A DNA stretch of 64,000 nt from Clavaria fumosa (Eukaryota; Basidiomycota; Agaricomycetes; Agaricales; Clavariaceae). The translations under genes and the position numbers were made by a program. Below are positions 9,855-18,447 of the stretch, piece after piece; the stretch's first letter is position 1; each line of letters opens with the position of its first letter. Under the pieces are notes generated by a model. The model did no database searches. It had not been told where the DNA came from and saw nothing but the letters and a program-made list of their open reading frames with translations. The stretch is from positions 3,224,001 to 3,288,000 of the forward strand of contig OX637799.1 in NCBI GenBank assembly GCA_951802425.1, read 5' to 3'.

Positions 9855-11852
9855 ATGGCCAACCAACCGAGATATCCGCTCCGTGGCGCCCACGGGGCCC
9901 CTGCCTTTGACGGAGTACCGACACACCTCAACCGGTACTTCGAGGACATCGACATCGTGCTCACCGGCGTCAACCCGGACGTTCCAGAACCCGATTTAAT
10001 TCGGTACGCCAAGCACTATCTCGACACCGATACGTGTCTCCTCTGGGAGACTCTTTCACCTGACCCGGACCCGGTATGGACGTGGGATACCTTCAAAGCG
10101 GCCGTCCGACGACTTTATCCAGGATCTGATGGAGGTCGCTTATTTTCCGTCGCCGACCTGGACCGTTTCATATCGGACTCGGCCCAAAAGGGAGTTTACA
10201 CGCGCGCAGAACACGGAGAATACTATCGGGACTTTCTCCGGATCACCTCGCACTTGATCACATCACAGCGTATGTCCACAAATGACAGGAACCGACTTTA
10301 CATCCTCGGATTTGGGGATCATACAAGGCGTCGGATCGAAAGCCGACTCGCTATCATACTACCAAACCACCATCCGGAGGATCCTTACCCCATGAATGAA
10401 GTACATGGTGCAGCTGAATTTCTTCTCTCCTCGACGTCCCCCCACTCTGCGACAACCGATCAACTTTCCGGACCCGTCCGTCTCGCATCTTCAGCCCCCG
10501 GGAGAGAAACGAAACCGGTAGTCAAGAAGGAAGAATTTGATATGTTCGCAGCATGGGCAACATTCGCTTCCACAATGGCTCGCCTGGAATCGATTTTGAC
10601 AGCCCAATCTCTCGAACCGGCAAGACACTCCGCTCCCCGGACAACGAACTCTCCCGCAGGCCGGACGTGTAATTTCTGTTCGGAAATAGGTCATTTTGTT
10701 AGTGCCTGTCCGAAGGCCCTCGAATACATTAAGTCCGGCAAATGTATACGGAACACAGAAGGCAGGATTTGTCTCCCCTCCGGACGATATTTGCCAGGCA
10801 CTATCTCAGGGAACAACCTATCCGAGCGCTTCGACAAGTACTACGCTACATACCAATCCCAGAACACGCAACCGGCGACAACCGCGGTATTTGAAGCACA
10901 GCCGATCGGACAATCCGCTCACCCCCCGGACATGGAAGATGATTCGGACGAGGAAGATGACGAAAATACCGTGTTGGAAAACATGGTCCGCACCTTTGCA
11001 AACGATGTCGCGAAGAAAGTAGACAAGGGCAAAAGGAAAGCACCCACACCCAGGAATACCGATCCTCAGCCATCTAGGTTACCGCCCCCACCCGCCGTTG
11101 TTATTACGCCGCCTCAGGTCACTCGTCCATCAAAGCCAGAGAAAATCGAACGACCCGACGTCCAGTACCATTACCAAGCTCCGATCGAAAATCCGGTAAC
11201 CGTTCAACAAGTATTCGATCGCGCACTCGACATGCCAGTCCGCGTCACACCTCGCGAACTACTCGCCATTTCCGGAGACATCCGCAAAAAGATGAAGGAT
11301 GTGGTTACCGCTCGTCGCGTTCCGGTCACCGCGTCCGTCGTACAGGATACGCTCTATACAAACATTACGGTCCCGGACACCTCCGATCTTGTTGTCGCCG
11401 TCGACGCTGCTCCGCTCCGCATCGTAGAAGGGATATTGGACAACCGGATCGCCGCGGAGTGCCTGCTCGACCAAGGCAGCTCAATCGTGGCAATGCGAAG
11501 AGACGTTTGGGAGAAACTCGGCAACCCACTACACTCCGAGAACGTTATTCACATGGAATCCTCTCATGGCACCATCGCTCCGACCCTCGGACTCATCAAG
11601 AATTTCCCCCTACAGATCGGTCCGTGCACATTCCATGTTCAAATGCAAGTAGCAGACACGTTGCCCTGCGAGGTTCTTGTCGGACGACCGTTTTTCATGT
11701 TAACCGGTTCCCAAACGATTGACCATCCCCACGGGGCCCAGGACCTTATTCTCAACGATCCAAACACCGGAGAAAGAATCATAGTGCCAACGAAGGAGCG
11801 AATCCCGATCCGCAAATCCTTGAAGAACAAGAAACCGCATCCGGATTTTTGA
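9855..11852 (+). CDS. B ORF1: Gag-protease
   Basis: 665 residues, starting at the ATG at 9855. The N-terminal half is a Gag-like region (WTWDTFKAAVRRLYPG near residues 75-90). A CX2CX4HX4C zinc knuckle occupies residues 272-285 (CNFCSEIGHFVSAC). An acidic/basic linker follows (about 350-400). The C-terminal third is a retropepsin-like aspartic protease: LLDQGSS near residue 537 is the catalytic loop, with Gln where most have Ser/Thr before Gly, and EVLVGRPFF is near 615. It ends at a TGA (11850-11852) that lies inside a run of T. The pol frame overlaps it in -1, so Gag-Pol is probably made by frameshifting. It should form the particle core in the cytoplasm. Confidence 0.92.
   Translation: MANQPRYPLRGAHGAPAFDGVPTHLNRYFEDIDIVLTGVNPDVPEPDLIRYAKHYLDTDTCLLWETLSPDPDPVWTWDTFKAAVRRLYPGSDGGRLFSVADLDRFISDSAQKGVYTRAEHGEYYRDFLRITSHLITSQRMSTNDRNRLYILGFGDHTRRRIESRLAIILPNHHPEDPYPMNEVHGAAEFLLSSTSPHSATTDQLSGPVRLASSAPGRETKPVVKKEEFDMFAAWATFASTMARLESILTAQSLEPARHSAPRTTNSPAGRTCNFCSEIGHFVSACPKALEYIKSGKCIRNTEGRICLPSGRYLPGTISGNNLSERFDKYYATYQSQNTQPATTAVFEAQPIGQSAHPPDMEDDSDEEDDENTVLENMVRTFANDVAKKVDKGKRKAPTPRNTDPQPSRLPPPPAVVITPPQVTRPSKPEKIERPDVQYHYQAPIENPVTVQQVFDRALDMPVRVTPRELLAISGDIRKKMKDVVTARRVPVTASVVQDTLYTNITVPDTSDLVVAVDAAPLRIVEGILDNRIAAECLLDQGSSIVAMRRDVWEKLGNPLHSENVIHMESSHGTIAPTLGLIKNFPLQIGPCTFHVQMQVADTLPCEVLVGRPFFMLTGSQTIDHPHGAQDLILNDPNTGERIIVPTKERIPIRKSLKNKKPHPDF
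11846..11852 (+). promoter_or_regulatory. Candidate -1 frameshift site at the B ORF1 stop
   Basis: In the ORF1 frame the end reads GAT TTT TGA. Slipping back one base on TTTTT re-pairs TTT with TTT and turns the stop into TTG, entering the open pol frame. No ATG is available at the start of pol. The fit to the usual XXXYYYZ pattern is only partial (T TTT TGA), so efficiency is unknown. Confidence 0.5.
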
Positions 11853-14800
11853 GAGCTGGAGCCTCGAATGTCCGCAAACCAACGGACTTACCTCCGATCA
11901 ATGCGGACACGGAAGCTATACCCAGATACGAGACTCCAGCCATTTTTCCTACTTCCGTTCACGTTCCCTTATCGTTTTCCCTTATAAACCCAGTCTCTCT
12001 CGACCCCTTCCCCTGTATCAGTATCTCGGACGTTTCTCTCGATTCCGCTGATTCCCCAGTCGCTATCGGACGTGAACCGTCGCGTCCAAATGTTGCAACC
12101 CCCTTGTACAACAAAACCCCCGAAATAAACTCCCTGTCTACGGACGCCGTTCTTCCAGTTTACTTGGGAAAGAAATATAAGAAAGTCGCGAATCGCATCA
12201 ATCCGATCAAAGCGACAGTACCCAAAGAATTCCGGATTGTCCGACGCCGACACCCGGACCCCCTAGCCGATATGCCAACTCTTCCGACCCATCCCCCCGA
12301 TTTCACCCCCGGTCTTCGATACACTCAAAACCGGAAAGACACGCACAACGCCAACCCCACCGGATTCTTATGGCCGGAGGAAGAAAAACTCGTTCACCAT
12401 CTTATTAAAGCCCAGGAAGACGCCTTCGCTTGGAAAGAGACCGAAAAAGGACGATTCGACGCAAAATACTTCGATCCGATTATTATCCCGACAGTCGAAC
12501 ATATCCCTTGGATCTTCAAAAATATACCGATTCCCCCCGGTATTTACGACGAAGTTCTCAAAGTAATCCGGGAAAAGATCGCAGCCGGCGTTTATGAAGA
12601 ATCCAACTCTTCTTATCGGTCCCAGTGGTTTTGCGTGTTAAAGAAAGACGGAAAGTCTCTCCGACTCGTGCACAACCTCCAGCCGCTTAACAAAATCACT
12701 ATCGGCGATTCCGCGGTCCCCCCGATAATGGAGGTTTTTGCGGAATCATTCGCCGGACGCGGATGTTACGGATCACTCGACCTTTTCGTCTCCTTCGATC
12801 AGCGGTCTCTGGACGAACGAAGCCGAGACCTCACCACGTTTCAAACCCCTCTCGGAGCAAAACGGCTCACCTGCGTCCCCATGGGATACACCAACGCGAC
12901 GCAGATTATGCATGGAGACGTCACGCATGTTCTACAAGATGAAATTCCGCACGTAACCATCCCATTCGTAGATGATGTAGCGATCAAGGGCCCGGAAACC
13001 CGATACGAGCTTCCGGACGGCACCTACGAGACGATCCCTGAGAATCCGCAAATACGACGATTTGTTTGGGAGCATTTAAATAACGTCAACCGGGTGCTCC
13101 AACGAATCAAGAAAGTCGGAGGAACCTTTAACGGCAAGAAAACGACAATTTGCGTTCCCGAAGCAGTCGTTACCGGACATACGTGCACATACGAAGGACG
13201 AGTTCCGGATGCCTCCAACGTTCAGCGTATCCGGGACTGGCCTCCTTGCAAAACCCTGACCGATGTCCGATCATTTTTAGGGGTTTGCGGACTACTCCGG
13301 ATATTCATTAAAAACTACGCCGTACTTGCCCGACCTCTTGTCAGTCTAACTCGCAAGGACGTGCCATTCAGATTCGAAAAAGAAGAACAAAACTCGATGG
13401 ACCGACTCAAACACGCGATTCTGAACTCATCCGCCATCCGACCAATCGACTACCGCTCCGGACAACCCGTAATCCTCGCCGTCGACTCATCAAATATCGC
13501 TGTTGGTTTCGCACTCTTCCAAATTGGAGAAGATGGAATACGATATCCCTCCCGCTTTGGCTCCATTACCTGGAACGAACGCGAGGCCCGATACTCACAA
13601 GCAAAAATCGAATTATACGGACTCTTCCGCGCACTTCGGTCGTACCGGATTTACCTTATAGGCCTTCCGAAATTTACTGTCGAAATGGACGCGAAGTTCA
13701 TTAAGGGTATGCTAAACAATCCGGACATTCAACCCAACGCTGCCATGAATCGATGGATTGCCGGTATACTACTCTTCGATTTCGATCTTGTTCATATTCC
13801 CGCAGATAAGCACACCGGAGCCGACGGACTATCACGCCGACGTGCCGCAGATGGTGAAGAAGATACCGAGTCTGAAGATCACGAAGAATGGATCGATCGG
13901 AGCTACGTATTCGCCATGGAACACATGAATCGAGCACCGGACGCTTCCTACACATCCGAGACACGACTCGCCGGCATCACCCATACTCGCTTCAAAGTTT
14001 ACACAGGATCGACGCTACTCAATTCGACGGTACCACCCGAGGAATCACCGACCCCGAACGAATCTTCCGCCGTCCTTATACCCCGATCCGATGCAGCAAA
14101 CAAAAGAGAAGAACAGATTCGCAAAATTGAATCTTTCCTTCGAAACCCGATCCGTCCCTCCGGCATTGACGCAAACCAGTTCCGACGACTGGTCCGCTCC
14201 GCATCCGAGTTCTTCATCCTAGATGACAAATTATGGCGTCGCCGACCTAACGGATACCACCAAGTAGTACCTCCGGACCACAAACGTCTCGCAATTATCA
14301 CAGAGGCACACGATTCACTCGGCCACAAAGGCGTTTACGTTATCCGGACACGTATTCTAAATCGGTTCTGGTGGCCGGTGCTGGATCAAGACGTAAAATG
14401 GTTTGTCAAAACTTGTCACCAATGCCAAACTCGGCAAATCCGGAAGATCTTCATTCCACCGACGGTCGCTACACCGGCCGGTCTTTTCCGTCGAGCGCAC
14501 ATTGATACTATGTTCCTACCAAGAGCCCGCGGTTTCCGACTTCTCGTCCACGCCCGATGCTCGTTATCCGCATATCCGGAAGCAAGACCGCTACGAAACG
14601 AGACCGCCCGACTTCTCGGAACCTTCATATTCGAAGATATACTATGCCGATGGGGAGCAGTAGAAGAGATTATCACGGATAACGGAGCCCCATTTATCAA
14701 AGCCCTCGATTTCCTTAAGAAACGGTACGGAATCCATCACATCCGTATATCCGGATACAACTCCCACGCTAACGGCGTCATCGAACGTGCCCATCGATCG

Positions 14801-15586
14801 GTCCGTGAGTCGTTAATCAAAGCAGCAGATGGAGACGAATCGAAATGGCCGGACGTTTTACCCTCAGTCATTTGGGCAGAACGAACCACGATCCAACGGT
14901 CCACCGGCCACTCCCCATTTTACATCGCACATGGCGTCGAACCGCTTTTCCCCTTCGACATATCCGAAGCAACATATTTAATTCCGACCGCCGACGCCCC
15001 GATGACCACTCCGGAACTGATAGCCCTTCGTGCCCGCCAACTGCAAAAACGAGAAGAAGATCTAGCAACAATCGCCGATAAAGTGCTCGCTGCCCGCAAA
15101 CAATCCGTCAAGCAGTTCATCGACGCACACCGGAAGTCTATTATCGACTACGACTTCCAACCCGGATCGTTGGTATTGATCCGCAATTCGGCCGTTGAAA
15201 TGGAATTAAATCGAAAAACAAAACCGCGATTCTTCGGACCGATGATCGTCGTTCGCCGAACACAATATGGCGCCTATATTCTCTCGGAACTCGACGGCGC
15301 CGTTTCCAAAATCCACTACGCAGCTTTCCGCATCATTCCCTACTATCCGAGGTCGCAAACATCGATTCCGGTCACTTCTATCATCGACCAAATGACGGAG
15401 ATAAACGAGGACATCTCTCCCTATCAAATACACGAGGCGTCACCCAACTCTATCGACAGAGAAGATGAGCAAAACCAAGCGGCTGACCTATCCGATGAAT
15501 CCGATAATGAAACCACCGACGACGACACTGCAGAAACTCGTCCGCAACGCTCCGGAGCAACCCGGAACCCTCGGCCTCGCCATTAA
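11849..15586 (+). CDS. B ORF2: Pol (reverse transcriptase, RNase H, integrase)
   Basis: About 1245 codons in -1 frame relative to ORF1; the frame opens upstream of 11849 and has no own ATG there. Reverse transcriptase spans about residues 240-420: YGSLDLF near 310 and FVDD at 373-376, with Phe and Val replacing the more usual Tyr and Leu/Met. RNase H spans about 545-660 (AVDSSN and an E/D pattern). Integrase has a zinc finger with H821 and the Cys pair at 856 and 859, and a DDE core at D886, D944 and E979 (34 residues between the last two). The C-terminus is acidic (ESDNETTDDD) and lacks a chromodomain. It copies RNA to DNA and inserts it. No stop interrupts it. Confidence 0.94.
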   Translation: MRAGASNVRKPTDLPPINADTEAIPRYETPAIFPTSVHVPLSFSLINPVSLDPFPCISISDVSLDSADSPVAIGREPSRPNVATPLYNKTPEINSLSTDAVLPVYLGKKYKKVANRINPIKATVPKEFRIVRRRHPDPLADMPTLPTHPPDFTPGLRYTQNRKDTHNANPTGFLWPEEEKLVHHLIKAQEDAFAWKETEKGRFDAKYFDPIIIPTVEHIPWIFKNIPIPPGIYDEVLKVIREKIAAGVYEESNSSYRSQWFCVLKKDGKSLRLVHNLQPLNKITIGDSAVPPIMEVFAESFAGRGCYGSLDLFVSFDQRSLDERSRDLTTFQTPLGAKRLTCVPMGYTNATQIMHGDVTHVLQDEIPHVTIPFVDDVAIKGPETRYELPDGTYETIPENPQIRRFVWEHLNNVNRVLQRIKKVGGTFNGKKTTICVPEAVVTGHTCTYEGRVPDASNVQRIRDWPPCKTLTDVRSFLGVCGLLRIFIKNYAVLARPLVSLTRKDVPFRFEKEEQNSMDRLKHAILNSSAIRPIDYRSGQPVILAVDSSNIAVGFALFQIGEDGIRYPSRFGSITWNEREARYSQAKIELYGLFRALRSYRIYLIGLPKFTVEMDAKFIKGMLNNPDIQPNAAMNRWIAGILLFDFDLVHIPADKHTGADGLSRRRAADGEEDTESEDHEEWIDRSYVFAMEHMNRAPDASYTSETRLAGITHTRFKVYTGSTLLNSTVPPEESPTPNESSAVLIPRSDAANKREEQIRKIESFLRNPIRPSGIDANQFRRLVRSASEFFILDDKLWRRRPNGYHQVVPPDHKRLAIITEAHDSLGHKGVYVIRTRILNRFWWPVLDQDVKWFVKTCHQCQTRQIRKIFIPPTVATPAGLFRRAHIDTMFLPRARGFRLLVHARCSLSAYPEARPLRNETARLLGTFIFEDILCRWGAVEEIITDNGAPFIKALDFLKKRYGIHHIRISGYNSHANGVIERAHRSVRESLIKAADGDESKWPDVLPSVIWAERTTIQRSTGHSPFYIAHGVEPLFPFDISEATYLIPTADAPMTTPELIALRARQLQKREEDLATIADKVLAARKQSVKQFIDAHRKSIIDYDFQPGSLVLIRNSAVEMELNRKTKPRFFGPMIVVRRTQYGAYILSELDGAVSKIHYAAFRIIPYYPRSQTSIPVTSIIDQMTEINEDISPYQIHEASPNSIDREDEQNQAADLSDESDNETTDDDTAETRPQRSGATRNPRPRH

Positions 15587-15643
15587 GTATTTTTTCTCCA
15601 TCATATCCTTCATTTTTCTATACTTCACATTGATTCACACCTT

Positions 15644-15676
<33 letters not shown>
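15644..15676 (+). terminator. A-tract between convergent pol and antisense gene in B
   Basis: An uninterrupted run of about 31-33 A lies 60 bp after the pol stop, and a second A-rich stretch lies at 15777-15812 just before the antisense stop at 15818. On the antisense strand these are T-rich. They separate two convergent genes and may hold the 3' ends of both transcripts; this role is inferred from position. Confidence 0.45.
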
Positions 15677-15677
<1 letters not shown>

Positions 15678-15817
15678 GAAATTTCGGACAAGTCCAAACT
15701 TTATACCCGACGTTCTTTCAACCATTTTCTCACATTCTCACATTCCTCACTTATCCCACACGACATACCATACCAAATAGAAAAAGAAAAACATATATAA
15801 AAACAAAAACAAAATAT

Positions 15818-17368
15818 TTACTTAGAGGACGACTCGCCAAGGAGGAGCATCCGGAGCAGCTCCGCTCCGGCCTTCACCTGGTCCGCCCCCCTCTCCATCA
15901 TCTCCAGCGCCCTATCGAGCGCCTCCCTCCCGGACACCCCTCGCGCCACCTCCCGCTCCTTACCCTTCCGACTTGGTCCCGCCTCCGCCTTCTTCTTCTT
16001 TGCCGGCGGCTCCTCCACCAGCTCCACACTGGTATCCTCCTCAATCTCGTCCTCCTCCTCCGGCGTCGTCTCCTCGCGAACCGGTACCCGCGTCGCACCT
16101 CGCCTCGGCCTCTTACTTCCGCTCGCTCCTGCCGCCTTCGGACCTGTTCCGATACGTTAGCAAATGCGGACCCGATACCTTCTCGACATACCTTCCGTTC
16201 CGGACACCGCCGCTCTCTCTGTTTTCGCTCCTGAAACACACCTATCACTTGTCTCATCATGAAAAATAAAAAGAATACCACTTACCTCGCACAGCCGACA
16301 GACTGCACGATACCTTATACGTCCGGCACCACCGGCACGCTATCCCCTCCACTCCGTAGCACGCCCGCCACTTCCGGGTGCACTCCTTGCACCCCGGAAC
16401 GTGCTCCTAATCATTATATCAGACGTCGAAAAAGCCTCACATATCTTAATTAACCACTCACCTTATCTCCAGGCTGCCGCGCAGCCCGGGACTCTATGTC
16501 GCTCTTCGCCCCACCTCTCCTCCCTCGCCCTCGCTCCGCTGCCTTCCGCCTCGCGATCTCCACCCACACCGGAGTCGCCATCATCCGCGCACCGTCCCGG
16601 TGCACGAACATCGGCTCCTCCACCGACTGCTCGCCTCCCCCGGCCACCGCACTCACCGCCGCCGCCTCGATAACACCGACGGGCGTCACCCCGTCGGTTC
16701 CCCACACGGTCCGATGACCGTCCGGATCCTCCCCTGCCGCCACCTCGTCCACACGCAGCTCTCCGGCGTCCGGTGATATCGTCGTCGTTGTTACCGCCGC
16801 TGCACCGGACTCCGCCGCTCCCGTCGTCGTCGTTGTTGCCGCCGCCGCCGCCTCGCCCTCGTCGTCGCTGTCACTTACGACAATTAAGCGCGCCCGGGCA
16901 AGGCGCGCCCTCTTCTCGGCAGCCCTCGCCGCCTCCGCCCGCCTCTCCTCCGCCTCCGCCTCTGCTGCGGCCCGCTCAGTAGCCGCCCTCTCCTCGCTCG
17001 TGCGCTGTTTCGCGGCCTCGACCTCCTCCCGCCTTCTCGTCCGCTCAGCGGACCACTCGTCCCCGCGGAGCTTCCGCCACTTCTTGAGCCTTCGCGCGAC
17101 CCGGACGAGTCCCTCGTCCACCTCCACGTCGTCGTCGATCGCTGCCACATATCCGGCAAGAAAATCGTCCTAAAAACGTTGTCAGTACGATACAAAAAAG
17201 TACGAAAGATTCTCGTTCACGCACCGCGTCACCCGCATACGTCCCCACCCACTCCGCGCACTCTCCATCCTGCCCCCGATCCGGCAACTCCTCGCCCGGC
17301 GCCATGGCCTGCGCCTCGGTCATCGCCTGGACTGCGTTTCGAAAGATTGAAGAATCGAAGTTTTCCAT
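15818..17368 (-). CDS. Antisense five-exon gene in B: Zn2Cys6 coiled-coil protein of 445 residues
   Basis: Exons on the minus strand: 17368-17225, 17169-16462, 16406-16286, 16230-16192 and 16143-15818. The four introns are 55, 55, 55 and 48 bp, all GT...AG, and they keep one frame of 446 codons including TAG. Residues 49-140 are acidic then Arg/Glu/Ala-rich, probably a coiled coil. LIVVSDSDDEG at 143-153 has the form of a SUMO-interacting motif. Cysteines 290, 293, 300, 308, 311 and 318 fit CX2CX6CX7CX2CX6C, the fungal zinc-cluster pattern. Basic stretches (SKRPRRG; PAKKKKAEAGPSRKGKERE) suggest nuclear import, and a short helical tail ends the protein. It lies between pol and the 3' LTR, in reverse. 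A nuclear DNA-binding or regulatory role is inferred; I do not recognise a named family. Confidence 0.85.
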
Positions 17369-17525
17369 TGTCGGAGAGTTGACGTGTTGCTGTCGCTGGA
17401 GAAAACACAAGGGTGTGTTTGGACCTATGTGCACCCACACGACGCGTACTTCACGATCAACAAACCGTTATTTGGCCTTGTTTGGTTGCAACCGAGGGCG
17501 GTTGCATTTTCAGCCCCCGGGAGAA
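17369..17525 (-). promoter_or_regulatory. Upstream region of the antisense gene, next to the 3' LTR
   Basis: Only 157 bp separate the antisense ATG from the 3' LTR, so antisense transcription probably starts here or within the LTR. The last bases before the LTR (GCCCCCGGGAGAA) contain the likely, unusually short, plus-strand polypurine primer. I see no clear TATA box on the minus strand. Confidence 0.35.
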
Positions 17526-18443
17526 TGTAAGGACCATATGCGATCTAAACACGGAAACATGACAGATACCGACTATCCGGATGTTTTGCGATCCAAAGAA
17601 ATTACGTGCGATACGAACCGATAACGATCCGACACCGTCCGATAACGACCGATAGTATCCGATACATGTCCGATGTCGGACACTTCGGTCTTCAATCCCC
17701 CGTGACGATCACAGCCCACCACTCTCACACACCGCCCACGCCTCTCTATTTCACCTCTCCAGCACGGTCAGCGCTCGACATACACACTATTCCATTCCCA
17801 TTCCTTTATTTCATATACCATGCTGTAAATTTCATATTATGATCCCTTTCAACCATTCAATCGTTTAAACGTTTCAAACCCTTTGCAGTACCTTGTCCAT
17901 TGTTCTTAGTACCCCTTTGCTGTACCAGCCCCACTTTCCTTCAGTTTATGAGCGGTCCGGACATTTGCTAGTTATCGGACATTTCATTCCTCCGAGCTAC
18001 TCATTTCCCTTGTGATATAACTCCTTCATGTAACCCTTCACGCGACATGGCGCTGTTCCATGTGTTTTCCGGACATTTCCGTACATTCCAATTTGCTGTA
18101 CTTACAGAACTGTACTTAAGTACACTCCGGACCTCTCTGAAAGACAGCTTTCTGAACCCCTTCTCTCTGTTAGAAACCTCACCTAAGCTCACCCGTCGTC
18201 GCAACCTTCGATCCGCTGGCCTCCGTCGTTGCCGGCCCTTCGTCTTATCGCACCATCCTTATCGGATTTTATCGGACACATAGCAGAATATCCCGGACAC
18301 CGTATATTTCTATTTCTCACACATTTTGAATTCATACTCCACATCCTCAAGGGTGTTTGGTGAATCTCTAACGCCTTACAGGAACCCCTGAAGGACTTGA
18401 CTGTAATCAAGCAGTTGCAGCAAGAACCGTAATACCCACTACA
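17526..18443 (+). repeat. B 3' LTR (918 bp)
   Basis: Same length and borders as the 5' LTR, with two visible substitutions, both transitions at CpG positions. Followed by the ACGT duplication at 18444-18447 and then by A1 pol. Confidence 0.95.
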
Positions 18444-18447
18444 ACGT

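Larger units (their letters stand above)
8548..18443 (+). mobile_element. B: young Ty3/gypsy element with an antisense Zn2Cys6 gene, inserted in A1 gag
   Basis: 9896 bp with 918-bp LTRs (8548-9465, 17526-18443) that differ at only two sites I can find (TG/CG near 8573 and G/A near 8743), and a 4-bp target duplication ACGT (8544-8547, 18444-18447). Order: LTR, tRNA-type primer site, gag-protease ORF, pol ORF in -1 overlap, A-tract, antisense five-exon gene, LTR. No chromodomain is visible at the end of pol, unlike elements A and C. It is longer than typical fungal gypsy elements of 5-7 kb because of the antisense gene. All ORFs are open, so it may be active. Confidence 0.95.

Noticed and set aside
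9631..9999. ORF upstream of B gag (122 codons)
   Set aside because: It overlaps the true gag start in another frame, has low complexity (His/Pro/Thr) and no recognisable domain.
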